Of a DNA stretch of 64,000 nt, positions 8,226-17,879 are shown one piece after another. Numbering within the stretch: position 1 is the first letter of the stretch; each line of letters begins with the position of its first letter. The stretch lies in the NCBI RefSeq assembly GCF_900109855.1, contig NZ_FOBO01000007.1:119943-183942 (forward strand). Reading direction: 5' to 3'. The DNA comes from Roseovarius tolerans (GTDB lineage: Bacteria; Pseudomonadota; Alphaproteobacteria; Rhodobacterales; Rhodobacteraceae). The notes beneath the pieces are model-generated. The model was not told the origin of the DNA, ran no database searches, and saw only the letters and a program-made list of their open reading frames with translations. A program made the position numbers and the translations under genes.

Positions 8226-9920
8226 ATGGCCGATCTTGAACAGCGCATTGCGCAAGGCCGGGGCGACGTGCCCGCCGATCTGGTGCTGCGCGGGGGCGAG
8301 GTGTTCGATCTCATCACCGGCGCGATGATCACGGGCGATGTGGCGATCTGCGGTGATACCATCGTCGGCATTGGCGCCCAGTATGAGGGGAAAATGGTGA
8401 TCGATGTCACCGGCCTCATCCTCGTGCCGGGGCTCATCGACACGCATCTGCATATCGAAAGTTCGCTCGTCACGCCATTTGAATTTGACCGCTGTGTCGC
8501 CCCGCGTGGGGTGACCACCGCGATCTGCGATCCGCACGAGATTGCCAATGTGATGGGTCTGGACGGCATTCGTTATTTTCAAGCCGCCTCAGAGCACACG
8601 GTGATGGATATCCGGGTGCAGCTGTCCTCCTGCGTGCCCTCGACGGATATGGAGACGGCGGGGGCCGAGATCGGCGCTGACGATTTGCGACAGGTGATGA
8701 GCCACCCCTCGGGCATCGGGCTGGCAGAGGTGATGAATTACCCCGGCGTGATCCATCGCGATCCCGGCATGATGGCCAAGTTGCGGCTCTTCAAGGGGGG
8801 CCATATCGACGGCCATTGTCCGCAGCTTTCGGGCCGCGATCTCAACGCCTATTGCGCGGCGGGCATCCGCACCGAACATGAAGCGACGACGGCAGAGGAG
8901 GCGCGCGAGAAGTTGCAAAAGGGGATGCGCGTGCTGATCCGAGAAGGCTCTGTCAGCAAGGATCTCGATGCGCTTGCGCCGCTGCTCAGCGATATCACCG
9001 CGCCTTACATGTGCCTGTGCACCGATGACCGCAATCCGCTGGATATCGCCGAGGAGGGGCATCTCGATCACATGATCCGCATGCTGATTGCACATGGTGC
9101 CTCGCCGCTTGCCGCCTATCGCGCGGCGTCGCTCTCGGGGGCCGAGGCGTTCGGGCTGCGCGACAGGGGGTTGATCGCGCCGGGGCGGCGGGCGGATATC
9201 GTGGCCGTCGGATCGCTGGAGGCGTGCGACGCGCGGCTGGTGCTGTGTGGCGGCGTGGTGGCGGATGATGCGGCGTTTGACGCGCGCGGGAGCGTCGAGC
9301 CGGTGGGCCGCCATTCGGTCAAGGCGCGGGCGGTGACGCCGCAGGATTTCCGCCACACCGGCAACCGCGCTGAGACCGACGTGATCGGCATTCTCGAGGG
9401 CAAGATCCTGACCGAGCACCTGCACGAGGAGATCGCACCGCAGGATGGCGACAAGCGCCCCGTTTCCGCCCGCGATCTGGTGCGCATCGCGGTGGTCGAG
9501 CGGCATGGGCGAAATGGCAATATCGCCACGGGTTTCGTGCGTGGTTTCGGGCTTCAGGCCGGGGCCATCGCTTCGACCGTCTGTCACGATCACCACAATA
9601 TCGCCTGCGTCGGGGTGGACTATGACGACATGGCCCTTGCCGTGAACCGGATGTCGGAGATCGAGGGCGGCTTTGTCGTGGCGCATCGGGGGCGAGTGCT
9701 GGCCGAACTGCCGCTTCCGGTGGCGGGGCTGATGAGCCTTGAGCCTTTTGAGGCGGTGCGCGACCGGCTGGAGGCACTGCGCGCGGCGGCGAAATCGCTT
9801 GGCGTCACGTTGCAGGAGCCGTTTCTGCAACTGGCGTTTCTGGCGCTGCCGGTGATTCCGGCGCTCAAGATCACCGACCGGGGGCTGGTGGATGTGACGC
9901 GGTTCGAACTGATCGGCTAG
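8226..9920 (+). CDS. ade: Adenine deaminase
   Basis: The 564-residue amidohydrolase matches the Ade/AdeC family in length and motifs. The metal-binding [17 protein letters not shown] lies near residue 70, then [37 protein letters not shown], the C-terminal [12 protein letters not shown] and [13 protein letters not shown]. The enzyme converts adenine to hypoxanthine and ammonia in the cytoplasm. ATG 8226 follows CGGAGGG with good spacing. It is convergent with apt, which competes for adenine by making AMP, and both lie close to MTA phosphorylase, a source of adenine. Confidence 0.95.
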   Translation: MADLEQRIAQGRGDVPADLVLRGGEVFDLITGAMITGDVAICGDTIVGIGAQYEGKMVIDVTGLILVPGLIDTHLHIESSLVTPFEFDRCVAPRGVTTAICDPHEIANVMGLDGIRYFQAASEHTVMDIRVQLSSCVPSTDMETAGAEIGADDLRQVMSHPSGIGLAEVMNYPGVIHRDPGMMAKLRLFKGGHIDGHCPQLSGRDLNAYCAAGIRTEHEATTAEEAREKLQKGMRVLIREGSVSKDLDALAPLLSDITAPYMCLCTDDRNPLDIAEEGHLDHMIRMLIAHGASPLAAYRAASLSGAEAFGLRDRGLIAPGRRADIVAVGSLEACDARLVLCGGVVADDAAFDARGSVEPVGRHSVKARAVTPQDFRHTGNRAETDVIGILEGKILTEHLHEEIAPQDGDKRPVSARDLVRIAVVERHGRNGNIATGFVRGFGLQAGAIASTVCHDHHNIACVGVDYDDMALAVNRMSEIEGGFVVAHRGRVLAELPLPVAGLMSLEPFEAVRDRLEALRAAAKSLGVTLQEPFLQLAFLALPVIPALKITDRGLVDVTRFELIG

Positions 9921-9930
9921 GTTCGGCGGC

Positions 9931-10470
9931 TCAGAGCCCGTCATAGGCGCAGAGCGTGTGCACCTCCATGCCCATCTCGGTCAGGCGTGCGTGACCGCCC
10001 AGATCGGGCAGATCGACGATGAAGGCGCAGCCGGTGATTTCACCGCCCAGACGTTCGACGAGCCGGATGCCCGCCGCCGCTGTGCCGCCCGTGGCCAGCA
10101 GGTCATCGACCAGGAGCACCCGCTCGCCCGCGCTGATCGCGTCGTCATGCAGTTCAACCACGGCCTCACCATACTCAAGCTGATATTCCTCTGAGATCAC
10201 CGCGCCGGGCAGTTTGCCCTTCTTGCGGATCGGCACGAAACCGACCGATAGTTGATGCGCGATCGCGCCGCCGAGGATGAAGCCGCGCGCCTCCAGTCCC
10301 ACCACCTTGTCGATCGGCTGACCGGCATAGGGGTGCAGCATCTGGTCGATGGCGATGCGAAAGCCACGCGGATCGGCGAAGAGCGTGGTCACGTCGCGGA
10401 ACATGATCCCGTCATGCGGGAAATCGACGATGGTGCGGATGTAATCCTTGACGGTCTTGGGCGGCGGCAT
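9931..10470 (-). CDS. apt: Adenine phosphoribosyltransferase
   Basis: This 179-residue type I phosphoribosyltransferase has the PRPP-binding motif [17 protein letters not shown] (about residues 118-134). It also has the family N-terminus with [21 protein letters not shown] and the flexible-loop region [19 protein letters not shown]. It salvages adenine to AMP using PRPP. Length is normal. It ends 10 bp from the end of the convergent adenine deaminase gene, leaving almost no room for separate terminators. The MTA phosphorylase gene lies upstream on the same strand with one small membrane-protein gene between. Confidence 0.95.
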   Translation of the reverse strand: MPPPKTVKDYIRTIVDFPHDGIMFRDVTTLFADPRGFRIAIDQMLHPYAGQPIDKVVGLEARGFILGGAIAHQLSVGFVPIRKKGKLPGAVISEEYQLEYGEAVVELHDDAISAGERVLLVDDLLATGGTAAAGIRLVERLGGEITGCAFIVDLPDLGGHARLTEMGMEVHTLCAYDGL

Positions 10471-10530
10471 GGCGGCTCTCCGGGCGGTTGCGCATCGCTT
10501 CTGCCGCAGCGGCGCGGATGGCGCAAGGGG

Positions 10531-10911
10531 TCAGAGCGCGCCACGATAGGCGGCGATGGCTTCGGTCAGGGCGCTGACGGCGTAGATCGTGAGGCCAAAG
10601 ACCACGACGCAGAGCAGAAAATTGAGCGCTGATTGGGTCAGGCGACCCATGCGTCCGGAGGGGGTGCCGAGAAACGGGATCTCGGGGCGCAGGAGAAAGC
10701 GCGAGGCGATATAGCCGAAGAGCAGGGCCGAGAGCACCCAGTAGGTCAGGCTCAGGATCAGTGCGTCGTGGGTCTTCGCCAGATAGCTGGCTAGCCCCAC
10801 CACCAGCACCCACCGGATCACCTGGAAAATCTCGTCGGTCATTGCCTCGAACCGGCGGCCCATTCCGTAGCGCCAGTTCTGGTCCGCGAGGGTGTCGATG
10901 ATCTGTGTCAT
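10531..10911 (-). CDS. Small membrane protein, function unknown
   Basis: This 126-residue protein is not recognised. After a charged N-terminal segment of about 30 residues it shows three probable membrane spans, at about residues 32-47, 49-74 and 91-115. A loop PFLGTPSGRMGRL lies between the second and third. There are no cysteine or histidine clusters or enzymatic motifs. It sits between mtnP and apt on the same strand with short gaps and could be co-transcribed with them, but nothing ties it to purine salvage. Confidence 0.6.
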   Translation of the reverse strand: MTQIIDTLADQNWRYGMGRRFEAMTDEIFQVIRWVLVVGLASYLAKTHDALILSLTYWVLSALLFGYIASRFLLRPEIPFLGTPSGRMGRLTQSALNFLLCVVVFGLTIYAVSALTEAIAAYRGAL

Positions 10912-10989
10912 GCCCTTGTTAATGGGGATGCCGCGCGCGGGCGTCCAGTGATGTGACAGCCCGCGCGCGAAGAGTTGAGCGGCGCGCGA

Positions 10990-11865
10990 TCAGCCGAGCA
11001 CCCGGCCCGCAACGGCATCGAGTCGGGCCACGAGGGCCGGGTCGCGTTGGTCGGGGGCCGTCAGGATGGCAAACTCGAGCGCGCGGTCGCAGCCATGCGG
11101 GCAGGGCGCGCGCTCTGCCCCGAGCAGCGCGGGCAGGCGGCGGACCATGTTGCGGCCCTTGTCGGCATTGCCCGAGAGCGTGGCGATGATGTCGGAGATG
11201 TCGACCTCGCCGTGATGCGGATGCCAGCTGTCGTAATCGGTGATCATCGCGACGGAGGCGTAGCAAAGTTCAGCCTCGCGGGCGAGCTTGGCCTCGGGCA
11301 TGCCGGTCATGCCGATCACGTCGCAGCCGAAGGCCTCGCGGTACAGTTTCGATTCCGCCACGGTCGAGAATTGCGGGCCTTCCATGGCCAGATATGTCCC
11401 GCCCATATGCACAGTGATGCCCGCATCGCGCGCGGCGGATTCGCAGGCCTCCGAGAGGCGCGGGCAGGTGGGGTGTGCGACGCTGACGTGACCGACGCAG
11501 CCGGGGCCGAAAAAGCTTTTCTCTCGGGCGAAGGTGCGGTCGATATACTGATCCAGGATGACGAAGTCGCCAGGGGCCATCTCTTCGTGGAACGAGCCGC
11601 AGGCCGAGACCGAGATCACATCGGTCACGCCGAGGCGTTTGAGCGCGTCGATATTGGCGCGGTAAGGCACCGAAGAGGGGGTGTGCACATGGCCGCGCCC
11701 GTGGCGGGGCAGAAAGGCCATCGGCACGGCCCCGAGCGTGCCGGTCAGGATCGCGTCGGAGGGCGGGCCCCACGGGGTCTCGACCGTTTGCCAGGTGGCG
11801 TTTTCCAACCCGTCGATCTCGTAAAGCCCCGAGCCGCCGATCACCCCGATCATCGTCTTTGCCAT
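10990..11865 (-). CDS. mtnP: S-methyl-5'-thioadenosine phosphorylase
   Basis: The 291-residue protein is a PNP/MTAP-family phosphorylase. The N-terminal phosphate-binding GVIGGSGLYEIDGL, RHGRGHVHTPSSVPYRANI, SACGSFHEEMAPGDFVILDQYIDRTF and GMTGMPEAKLAREAELCYA match MTAP proteins closely. It cleaves methylthioadenosine, a by-product of spermidine synthesis, to adenine and methylthioribose-1-phosphate. I chose ATG 11865 because the glycine-rich strand starts only six residues later; the frame could extend to 11979 but the extra residues look non-coding. The released adenine can be used by apt or adenine deaminase, both encoded nearby. Confidence 0.93.
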   Translation of the reverse strand: MAKTMIGVIGGSGLYEIDGLENATWQTVETPWGPPSDAILTGTLGAVPMAFLPRHGRGHVHTPSSVPYRANIDALKRLGVTDVISVSACGSFHEEMAPGDFVILDQYIDRTFAREKSFFGPGCVGHVSVAHPTCPRLSEACESAARDAGITVHMGGTYLAMEGPQFSTVAESKLYREAFGCDVIGMTGMPEAKLAREAELCYASVAMITDYDSWHPHHGEVDISDIIATLSGNADKGRNMVRRLPALLGAERAPCPHGCDRALEFAILTAPDQRDPALVARLDAVAGRVLG

Positions 11866-12079
11866 CGCATGCCATCCCTGCCTGTTGGTCGCTGTCCCGC
11901 ACAGGGTTACGCGGCTTTGGCGCAAAAGAAAATGCCCGGGTGGAGCCCTGCGGTAGCCGGGGGGCAGGTGTCTCTTCAACCTGTGTCGGCCAGCGCGGGG
12001 CTTGTTGAATGCTGCGCTTTGGAGGCGGCCTGGAACGAGCCCAACTTGACGGATATGCTGATGTCGCTAAGCGGGCTCA

Positions 12080-12493
12080 ATGATTGGCAGCCCAATCTCC
12101 AAAGAGCGTTTCATAATCGCGATCTATGTTCTGTGCTTCGCTATAGGCGCGCTCTCACACGGCAAAGATTTCATCTACTACGGCTGGCGTCCTTACAAGG
12201 CCGCCCCGCTTCCAATTGAAGTGTTCTGGAGCAGCCTGATCTGGATCGATATACTGGTGGTCGTCGTTTTGCTGTCCCGAAAGAGGCGTTTGGGTGTCGT
12301 TCTAGCTCTGAGCGTCATGCTTGCCGATATTGCGATCAACTCGTATGCGACCATCTTGCTAGGGTTTGCAATTCTCGTCGGTCCGCTTGTTTTGCAATCT
12401 GTTTTCTTGGGCTTCATTCTCGGCTCGATCGGCATCGTGTTGAAAACTCCGAGATGGCGCAAACTTGATAAGGTCGGAGAGACGAAAGTCTGA
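12080..12493 (+). CDS. Small polytopic membrane protein, function unknown, AT-richer than its neighbours
   Basis: The 137-residue protein has about four membrane spans (residues 11-28, 49-66, 71-95 and 98-121) and an extramembrane loop KDFIYYGWRPYKAAPLPIEVFWSS after the first. The C-terminus is basic. Codon choice and base composition are clearly less GC-rich than the flanking genes, which suggests recent acquisition. No family is recognised with confidence. It stands alone, with mtnP transcribed away from it on one side and a diguanylate cyclase converging from the other. Confidence 0.6.
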   Translation: MIGSPISKERFIIAIYVLCFAIGALSHGKDFIYYGWRPYKAAPLPIEVFWSSLIWIDILVVVVLLSRKRRLGVVLALSVMLADIAINSYATILLGFAILVGPLVLQSVFLGFILGSIGIVLKTPRWRKLDKVGETKV

Positions 12494-12595
12494 TTAGTTC
12501 GCCAACCGGACGCTTGGCTCTGACATGCCCCTGTCCAATCCGGAGATCTTTGCCAGCCGCGGCACCTCGACCCGCGTGTTTCAGGCGCGAGGTGA

Positions 12596-13978
12596 TCAGG
12601 CGGCGGAGCGGGCGCAGAAGCTGGCCTGATTGCGGCCCTGTGCCTTGGCGAGGTAGAGCGCGCGATCTGCCTCGTTGAGCAGCCCCTCGACGGTGGGTGC
12701 GGGCAGGCCGGGCCGATGCCGTCCGATGGTCACGCCGATCGAGATCGTGACGGTGAGAGACGTGCCGCTGCCTGGCAGGGGGATCGGTGTTTCGCGCACG
12801 CTGTGGCAGAGGCGTTCGGCGATCTGGAGCGCGCGCATGCGCGGTGTATCGGGCAGGATGAGCAGAAATTCCTCACCGCCGATCCGGGCGAGCGCATCGC
12901 CGTCGCGCAACTGGCTGCGCAGGTGCTGCGTGATGGCACAGAGCACCGCATCGCCCGCAGCGTGGCCGTGGCGGTCATTGACCCGTTTGAAGAAATCGAG
13001 ATCGGCGATCATGACGGCGGTCTGCGTGTCGCTGGCGCGACTTTCGCTGATCTGGCGCTCAAGAAACGGCAGGGCATAGCGGCGGTTATGGGCCCCGGTC
13101 AACGGATCGACAATGGCCGCCTGCAAGCCCGAGAGCAAGCGGGCGCGCAATCCCTCGTTGCGCCGTTTGCGGCGCAGATGATTGTCGAGCCGCAAGGCGA
13201 GTTCGGTATGGTCGATGGGCGCGGCGATCACGTCGTCGGCCCCAATATCGAGCAAGGTCACGGCGAGGGGGCGGGCATCGCGGTCAAGCAGGGCGATGAC
13301 CGGACAGCCCCGGGTGCGCTGAGCCGCCTTCAGATCGGCCAGCAGACGCAAACCGTCCTCGGCCTGAGCCATGGAAATGCGGACCATGTAGATATCGGTC
13401 AGTCCCGGTGCCGTCGGGGCGTCCAGTGTCAGAGCCGTACAGGCATGCGCGCTATGCGCCGTGACCCGGTCGCGCAGCTGAATCGCCTCTGCCCGGGTCT
13501 GCCCGATCACTGCGATGCGACCTGCGGTCATGAAATCGGATCGCTGATCGGAAAAGCCCGGTTCAATCCGTCCGCCCGAGGCCTGTGCGGCGAGTTCGTG
13601 GTCGGTGTGATGCTGGCGCAGGAGATTGCGCAGACGCGCAAGCAGCAGCGGTTCGGTCACGGGCTTGGTCAGGATGTCGTCGGCCCCGGCGCGCAAGGCG
13701 GCATGCCGTTCGTCACGGCAATCATGCGCTTGCAGTATCAGGATCGGCGTGCCTGTCGCCCCGGTGAGGCGGCGCAGCGCCGCGATGAAGTCGTCCAGTG
13801 CCAGACCCGCGACTTGGCTGCTGGACAGGATAAGATCGGGCCGCTCGCGCCTTACGATGTCGAGCGCCTCTTGCGCACTGGCCGCTTGCAGGACGTCATA
13901 CGGCGTCGCTGAAAGCTTCACCTTCAGGACAATCCTGTTGGTGGCCAGCTCATCGACGATCAGAATTTTCCCTGACAT
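12596..13978 (-). CDS. PleD-like diguanylate cyclase with two receiver-like domains
   Basis: The 460-residue protein has the PleD order: receiver 1 (about 1-120), a second receiver-like domain (about 155-275) and a GGDEF domain (about 290-455). The cyclase active site reads RIGGEEF, and the product-inhibition site RxxD (RDGD) sits five residues before it, so synthesis of c-di-GMP with feedback control is expected. Receiver 1 keeps Asp9 and the conserved Lys (LTKP), but the residue corresponding to the PleD phosphoacceptor Asp53 is Ser53, so phosphorylation control of the usual kind seems lost. ATG 13978 gives the canonical KILIVDE start; an ATG-like extension to 14011 is less likely. Confidence 0.9.
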   Translation of the reverse strand: MSGKILIVDELATNRIVLKVKLSATPYDVLQAASAQEALDIVRRERPDLILSSSQVAGLALDDFIAALRRLTGATGTPILILQAHDCRDERHAALRAGADDILTKPVTEPLLLARLRNLLRQHHTDHELAAQASGGRIEPGFSDQRSDFMTAGRIAVIGQTRAEAIQLRDRVTAHSAHACTALTLDAPTAPGLTDIYMVRISMAQAEDGLRLLADLKAAQRTRGCPVIALLDRDARPLAVTLLDIGADDVIAAPIDHTELALRLDNHLRRKRRNEGLRARLLSGLQAAIVDPLTGAHNRRYALPFLERQISESRASDTQTAVMIADLDFFKRVNDRHGHAAGDAVLCAITQHLRSQLRDGDALARIGGEEFLLILPDTPRMRALQIAERLCHSVRETPIPLPGSGTSLTVTISIGVTIGRHRPGLPAPTVEGLLNEADRALYLAKAQGRNQASFCARSAA

Positions 13979-14065
13979 CGGCGGAGCGCCTTTCTGACTT
14001 GCCCTTTGCACGTCATCGACTATCCATGGCAGAGGTTAAGAAAACCTTTCCAGAAATTAACCGAG

Positions 14066-14350
14066 ATGAAGATGCAGCAGGAATCCGCCGAAACGATCGC
14101 CTTGCAGGCCCTGGGCTGGCTGGCTGGAAATGAAGAGCTCTTGCCGGTGTTTCTGGGGGCGACCGGGGCGTCGGAGGCCGATCTGCGGGCCCGCGCGACC
14201 GAGCCGGAATTCCTCGGGTCGGTTCTGGATTTCCTGATGATGGACGATGCCTGGGTTGTCGCGTTCTGCGACGGTCAGGGGCTGAGCTACGAGACGCCGA
14301 TGATGGCGCGTGTGGCCCTGCCGGGCGGCGCGCAGATGAGCTGGACATGA
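14066..14350 (+). CDS. DUF3572 family protein
   Basis: This 94-residue acidic protein matches the small alphaproteobacterial DUF3572 family. The pattern is SAETIALQALGWLAGNEELLPVFL near the start and FLGSVLDFLMMDDAWVVAFCD in the second half. No enzyme motif or membrane span is visible and function is unknown. ATG 14066 is preferred over the longer frame starting at 14006, which would overlap the regulatory space shared with the divergent diguanylate cyclase. Its stop overlaps the start of the HAD gene by ATGA, so it is probably the first gene of a three-gene coupled unit. Confidence 0.82.
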   Translation: MKMQQESAETIALQALGWLAGNEELLPVFLGATGASEADLRARATEPEFLGSVLDFLMMDDAWVVAFCDGQGLSYETPMMARVALPGGAQMSWT

Positions 14351-15039
14351 GCCGCGCCGACGGGGTCCTCTTCGACAAGGACGGCACGCTTTTCGATTTT
14401 CACGCGACCTGGAGTGTCTGGGCGCATGAGGTGATCCACGATCTGGCCGAGGGTGAGGCTGAGGTCATGGCGCGGATCGCCGAGGTTGCGCATTACGATC
14501 TGGCAGCGCGCTGCTTCCGGCCCACGAGCCCGATCGTCGCGGGCACCAATCGCGAGGCCGCCGAATGTCTGGGCCGCGCGCTGCCGGGGCGTCTGGTCGA
14601 GGATATCGAAACCCATCTCATGCTGAGCGCGGCCGGTGCGCCGCTTGCCCCCGCCGTGCCGCTTGCGCCTTTCCTCGAGGGGCTGGCAGCGCGTGGATTG
14701 CGACTGGGCGTGATGACCAACGATACCGAATACGGCGCCAAGGCGCATCTGACCTCGGCCGGTGTTCTGGGGCATTTCGATTTCGTCGCGGGTTTCGACT
14801 CGGGGCACGGGGCCAAGCCTGCACCGGGACCGCTTCTGGCTTTTGCCCGGGCCATGGGGCTGGAGCCCGCGCGCGTGGTCATGGTGGGTGACAGCGCCCA
14901 TGACCTGATCGCGGGGCGCGCGGCGGGGATGCAGACGGTGGGCGTGCTGACCGGCACGGCGGTCGAGGCCGATCTTGCGCCACTGGCCGATGTGGTCATG
15001 CCTGATATCGGACATCTGCCGGATTGGCTTCTGGCATGA
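14347..15039 (+). CDS. HAD-family hydrolase, phosphoglycolate phosphatase-like
   Basis: The 230-residue protein shows all HAD motifs. Motif I is FDKDGTLFDF (nucleophile and acid Asp pair), motif II MTND with the conserved Thr, motif III the lysine in GAKPAPGPL, and motif IV VMVGDSAHDL. A helical cap of about 60-70 residues follows motif I, as in phosphoglycolate phosphatase and related sugar-phosphate phosphatases. Substrate cannot be assigned. It is coupled by ATGA overlaps to DUF3572 upstream and to the EamA transporter downstream. Confidence 0.9.
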   Translation: MSRADGVLFDKDGTLFDFHATWSVWAHEVIHDLAEGEAEVMARIAEVAHYDLAARCFRPTSPIVAGTNREAAECLGRALPGRLVEDIETHLMLSAAGAPLAPAVPLAPFLEGLAARGLRLGVMTNDTEYGAKAHLTSAGVLGHFDFVAGFDSGHGAKPAPGPLLAFARAMGLEPARVVMVGDSAHDLIAGRAAGMQTVGVLTGTAVEADLAPLADVVMPDIGHLPDWLLA

Positions 15040-15920
15040 CGCGACACCCGTTGTTCGGCCTGTTCCTCGCCACGTTCGGCGCGCTGACGCTCACGCCTGA
15101 TGCACTCTTCATGCGGTGGTCTGGCATGGGCGGGTATCAGATGGTCGGCTGGCGCGGCCTGTTGATGGGCGCTGTGATGGTGGCGCTTTGGGCGATCACC
15201 TCGCATCGGCGGGGCCGCGATGTGGCGCTTTTGGGCACCGGCTTTGGCCTTGCTATCGTGGTCTGTCAGTATTTCAATGCGACGCTTTTCAGCCTCGGGA
15301 TCGCGCATGCACCGGTCGCGGTGATGCTGCTGGCGGTGGCGACGGTGCCGGTCTTTGCCGCCATCTTCGCCCGGATCATCATCGGAGAGCCGACCCGCCG
15401 CGCCACATGGGTGACGATCGGGGTTGTTCTTTTCGGCATCACGCTCGCGGTCTTTGGTGGCAAGGGTGCGGTGACGCTGACCTCCGACGCGCTTTTGGGG
15501 GCGCTTGCGGGGCTTGGCGTGGCAATGGTGCTCGCGCTCAACTTCGTGACCTTGCGGGCGCGCCCCGATCTGCCGATTCCGCTGTTGATCGGGCTTGGGG
15601 CGGCGCTTGCCGGGGTGACGGGCGTGGTGATCACCGGTCCGGCGCAAATGGCCGAGGGCACCGTCTGGGCGATCGTGGTCTGCGGTCTGGTGATCCTGCC
15701 GGTGTCGTTCTTCTCGCTGTCGCTCGCCTCGCGCTACACTCATGCCTCGAATGTCAGCCTTTTGTTGCTGTTGGAGACGGTGCTGGGGCCGCTCTGGGTC
15801 TGGATCGGAGTGGGCGAGGAGCCGACGCCGATGATGCTGGTGGGGGGTGTCATCGTGGTCGGCAGCCTTGCCATTTACCTCTGGCATACGGGGCGGCGGC
15901 GGATCGCGCTGCAAACGTGA
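15036..15920 (+). CDS. EamA/DMT family transporter
   Basis: The 294-residue protein has ten predicted membrane spans arranged as two EamA repeats, typical of drug/metabolite exporters. The first repeat covers roughly residues 5-135 and the second 145-288. Characteristic short loops such as GEPTRRATWVTIGVVLFGI and the final GGVIVVGSLAIYLW are present. The start overlaps the HAD gene stop (ATGA at 15036), which fixes it over an in-frame ATG 12 bp upstream. The exported solute is unknown. Two other EamA genes occur in this window at 29516 and 58471. Confidence 0.9.
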   Translation: MTRHPLFGLFLATFGALTLTPDALFMRWSGMGGYQMVGWRGLLMGAVMVALWAITSHRRGRDVALLGTGFGLAIVVCQYFNATLFSLGIAHAPVAVMLLAVATVPVFAAIFARIIIGEPTRRATWVTIGVVLFGITLAVFGGKGAVTLTSDALLGALAGLGVAMVLALNFVTLRARPDLPIPLLIGLGAALAGVTGVVITGPAQMAEGTVWAIVVCGLVILPVSFFSLSLASRYTHASNVSLLLLLETVLGPLWVWIGVGEEPTPMMLVGGVIVVGSLAIYLWHTGRRRIALQT

Positions 15921-16021
15921 AACCGGCCAAGGCAAAAACGACAAGATAAGTCGCAAAGCGGCATGTAGAGCGCATCTGCGCGGTGTTTCGTTGAAGGAGA
16001 CGAGCACCGGGAGGGCGTGAC

Positions 16022-17584
16022 ATGGCCGAGGATCTCAAGCGCAGGAAACGGACGGGCGGACGTGCGGGCAGTGCCGCGCGGCGTGGCACTGCGGTGATCG
16101 AACAGATGCCGTGGAACCCGCCGGTGAATACCGACCGACCCACCGAACCGCTGCGCCCCGAGGGGGTGCAGGCGGTCCATGACGGCGCGATGCGCATTCT
16201 CGAAGAGATCGGGATCGAGTTCCTGAACCCCGAGGCGGTGGAGATCCTGCGCGCCTCAGGCGGCTGCGAGATCAATGGCGAGAACGTGCGCATGGGCCGC
16301 GATTTCGTGATGGAGATGATCGGCAAGGCCCCCGAGAGCTGGACCATCACGCCGCGCAACCCGGCCCGGCGACTGACCATCGGCGGCAATCATCTCAATT
16401 TCGGCAACGTCTCCTCACCGCCGAGCTACTGGGACATGAAGATCGGGCGCAAGGTGACCGGCACCCGCGAGATGTGCCAGAACCTGTTGAAACTGAGCCA
16501 GTATTTCAACTGCATCCATTTTGTCGGCGGCTATCCCGTCGAGCCGCAGGACATCCACGCGAGCGTGCGGCATCTCGACGTGCTCTATGACAAGCTGACG
16601 CTGACCGACAAGGTGGCGCATGCCTATTGTCTGGGCAAGGAGCGGGTCGAGGATGTGATGGAGATGGTGCGCATCGCGGGCGGGCTGAGCCATGAGGAGT
16701 TCGAGGCCTCGCCGCATATGTATACCAACATCAACTCCACCTCGCCGCTCAAGCATGATTACCCGATGCTCGACGGCTGGATGCGGCTGGCGCGGCGGGG
16801 GCAAGGGTTGGTGGTGACGCCCTTTACCTTGGCCGGGGCCATGGCGCCGGTGACGATGGCGGGGGCGGTGGCGCAGAGCCTCGCCGAGGCGCTTTGTGCG
16901 GTGGTGCTGGCGCAGGTGATCCGGCCCGGTGCGCCTTGTGCGATTGGCACGTTTACCTCGAATGTGGACATGAAATCGGGTGCGCCCGCGTTCGGGACGC
17001 CGGAATACATGCGCGCGACGCAGATGACGGGGCAGTTGGCGCGGTTCTACCGCCTGCCGATGCGGGCGAGCGGGGTGTGCGCCGCGAATGTGCCCGACGG
17101 GCAGGCGATGTGGGAGACCTCGAACAGCCTGTGGTCGGCGGTGCAGGCGGGGGCCAACATGGTCTATCATGCCGCCGGCTGGCTGGAAGGCGGGCTGATC
17201 GCGAGCCCTGAGAAATTCATCATGGATTGCGAAATTTTGCAGCATATTCAGCGGTATATGGACCCGATGCTGACGGCGACCGGGCCTGACGAGATCGCGG
17301 TGGACGCGATTCGCGAGGTCGGGGACAAGGGCCATTTCTTTGGCATCCAGCACACGCAGGACCGCTATACCACGGCGTTCTACGCGCCCTTCCTGAGCGA
17401 CTGGCGCAACTACGAGGCGTGGGAGGCGGCGGGGGGCGTCTGGACACCCGCGCGGGCGCACCAGGTGTTTCAGGACATCATCGCAGGCTTCGAGGCCCCG
17501 CAGATGGACGAGACCGTCCGCGAGGAACTGGCGGGTTTCGTGGAACGCCGCAAGGCCGAGGGCGGGGCCCCGACGGATTTCTGA
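16022..17584 (+). CDS. Trimethylamine methyltransferase (MttB) family protein, non-pyrrolysine type
   Basis: The 520-residue protein belongs to the MttB/COG5598 family, corrinoid-dependent methyltransferases that demethylate trimethylamine or quaternary amines such as betaines. Family signatures include GGVQ-type EGVQAVHDGAMRILEEIGIEFL, FTSNVDMKSGAPAFGTPEYM and SNSLWSAVQAGANMVYHAAGWLEGGL. The frame is open throughout, so there is no in-frame amber codon and this is not the pyrrolysine enzyme. Substrate is probably a quaternary or other methylated amine, but no corrinoid protein gene lies beside it. A GGGAGGG ribosome site precedes ATG 16022. Basic N-terminal residues precede the barrel. Confidence 0.88.
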   Translation: MAEDLKRRKRTGGRAGSAARRGTAVIEQMPWNPPVNTDRPTEPLRPEGVQAVHDGAMRILEEIGIEFLNPEAVEILRASGGCEINGENVRMGRDFVMEMIGKAPESWTITPRNPARRLTIGGNHLNFGNVSSPPSYWDMKIGRKVTGTREMCQNLLKLSQYFNCIHFVGGYPVEPQDIHASVRHLDVLYDKLTLTDKVAHAYCLGKERVEDVMEMVRIAGGLSHEEFEASPHMYTNINSTSPLKHDYPMLDGWMRLARRGQGLVVTPFTLAGAMAPVTMAGAVAQSLAEALCAVVLAQVIRPGAPCAIGTFTSNVDMKSGAPAFGTPEYMRATQMTGQLARFYRLPMRASGVCAANVPDGQAMWETSNSLWSAVQAGANMVYHAAGWLEGGLIASPEKFIMDCEILQHIQRYMDPMLTATGPDEIAVDAIREVGDKGHFFGIQHTQDRYTTAFYAPFLSDWRNYEAWEAAGGVWTPARAHQVFQDIIAGFEAPQMDETVREELAGFVERRKAEGGAPTDF

Positions 17585-17879
17585 GACGGGGGTGAAGCCG
17601 GGGGCTGTATTGCGTCGGTATCGCGTCGGTATTCCGGCGGTGCGCGTGGGGCTGGTCTGGGATTGAGTATTTCGGGCAAGATGAAGAGGGTTGGGGAGGC
17701 TTGGGAATAAATTTCTGAGCGACAGTTTTGCGGGGTGCCGCTCACGGCGACGTCTGCTTCCGACATAAGAGCCGATATTCACTTTTGCGCGGCACAAGCT
17801 ATAGCGATGTGGATGAAGGCCGGGACAAGGCTGTTCACGATGCAACGACACTGCTTGTGCACCCAACAGATATGCCAAC

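Noticed and set aside
16022..17584. Pyrrolysine-containing trimethylamine methyltransferase
   Set aside because: There is no in-frame TAG in the gene and no corrinoid protein gene beside it; it fits the non-pyrrolysine branch.
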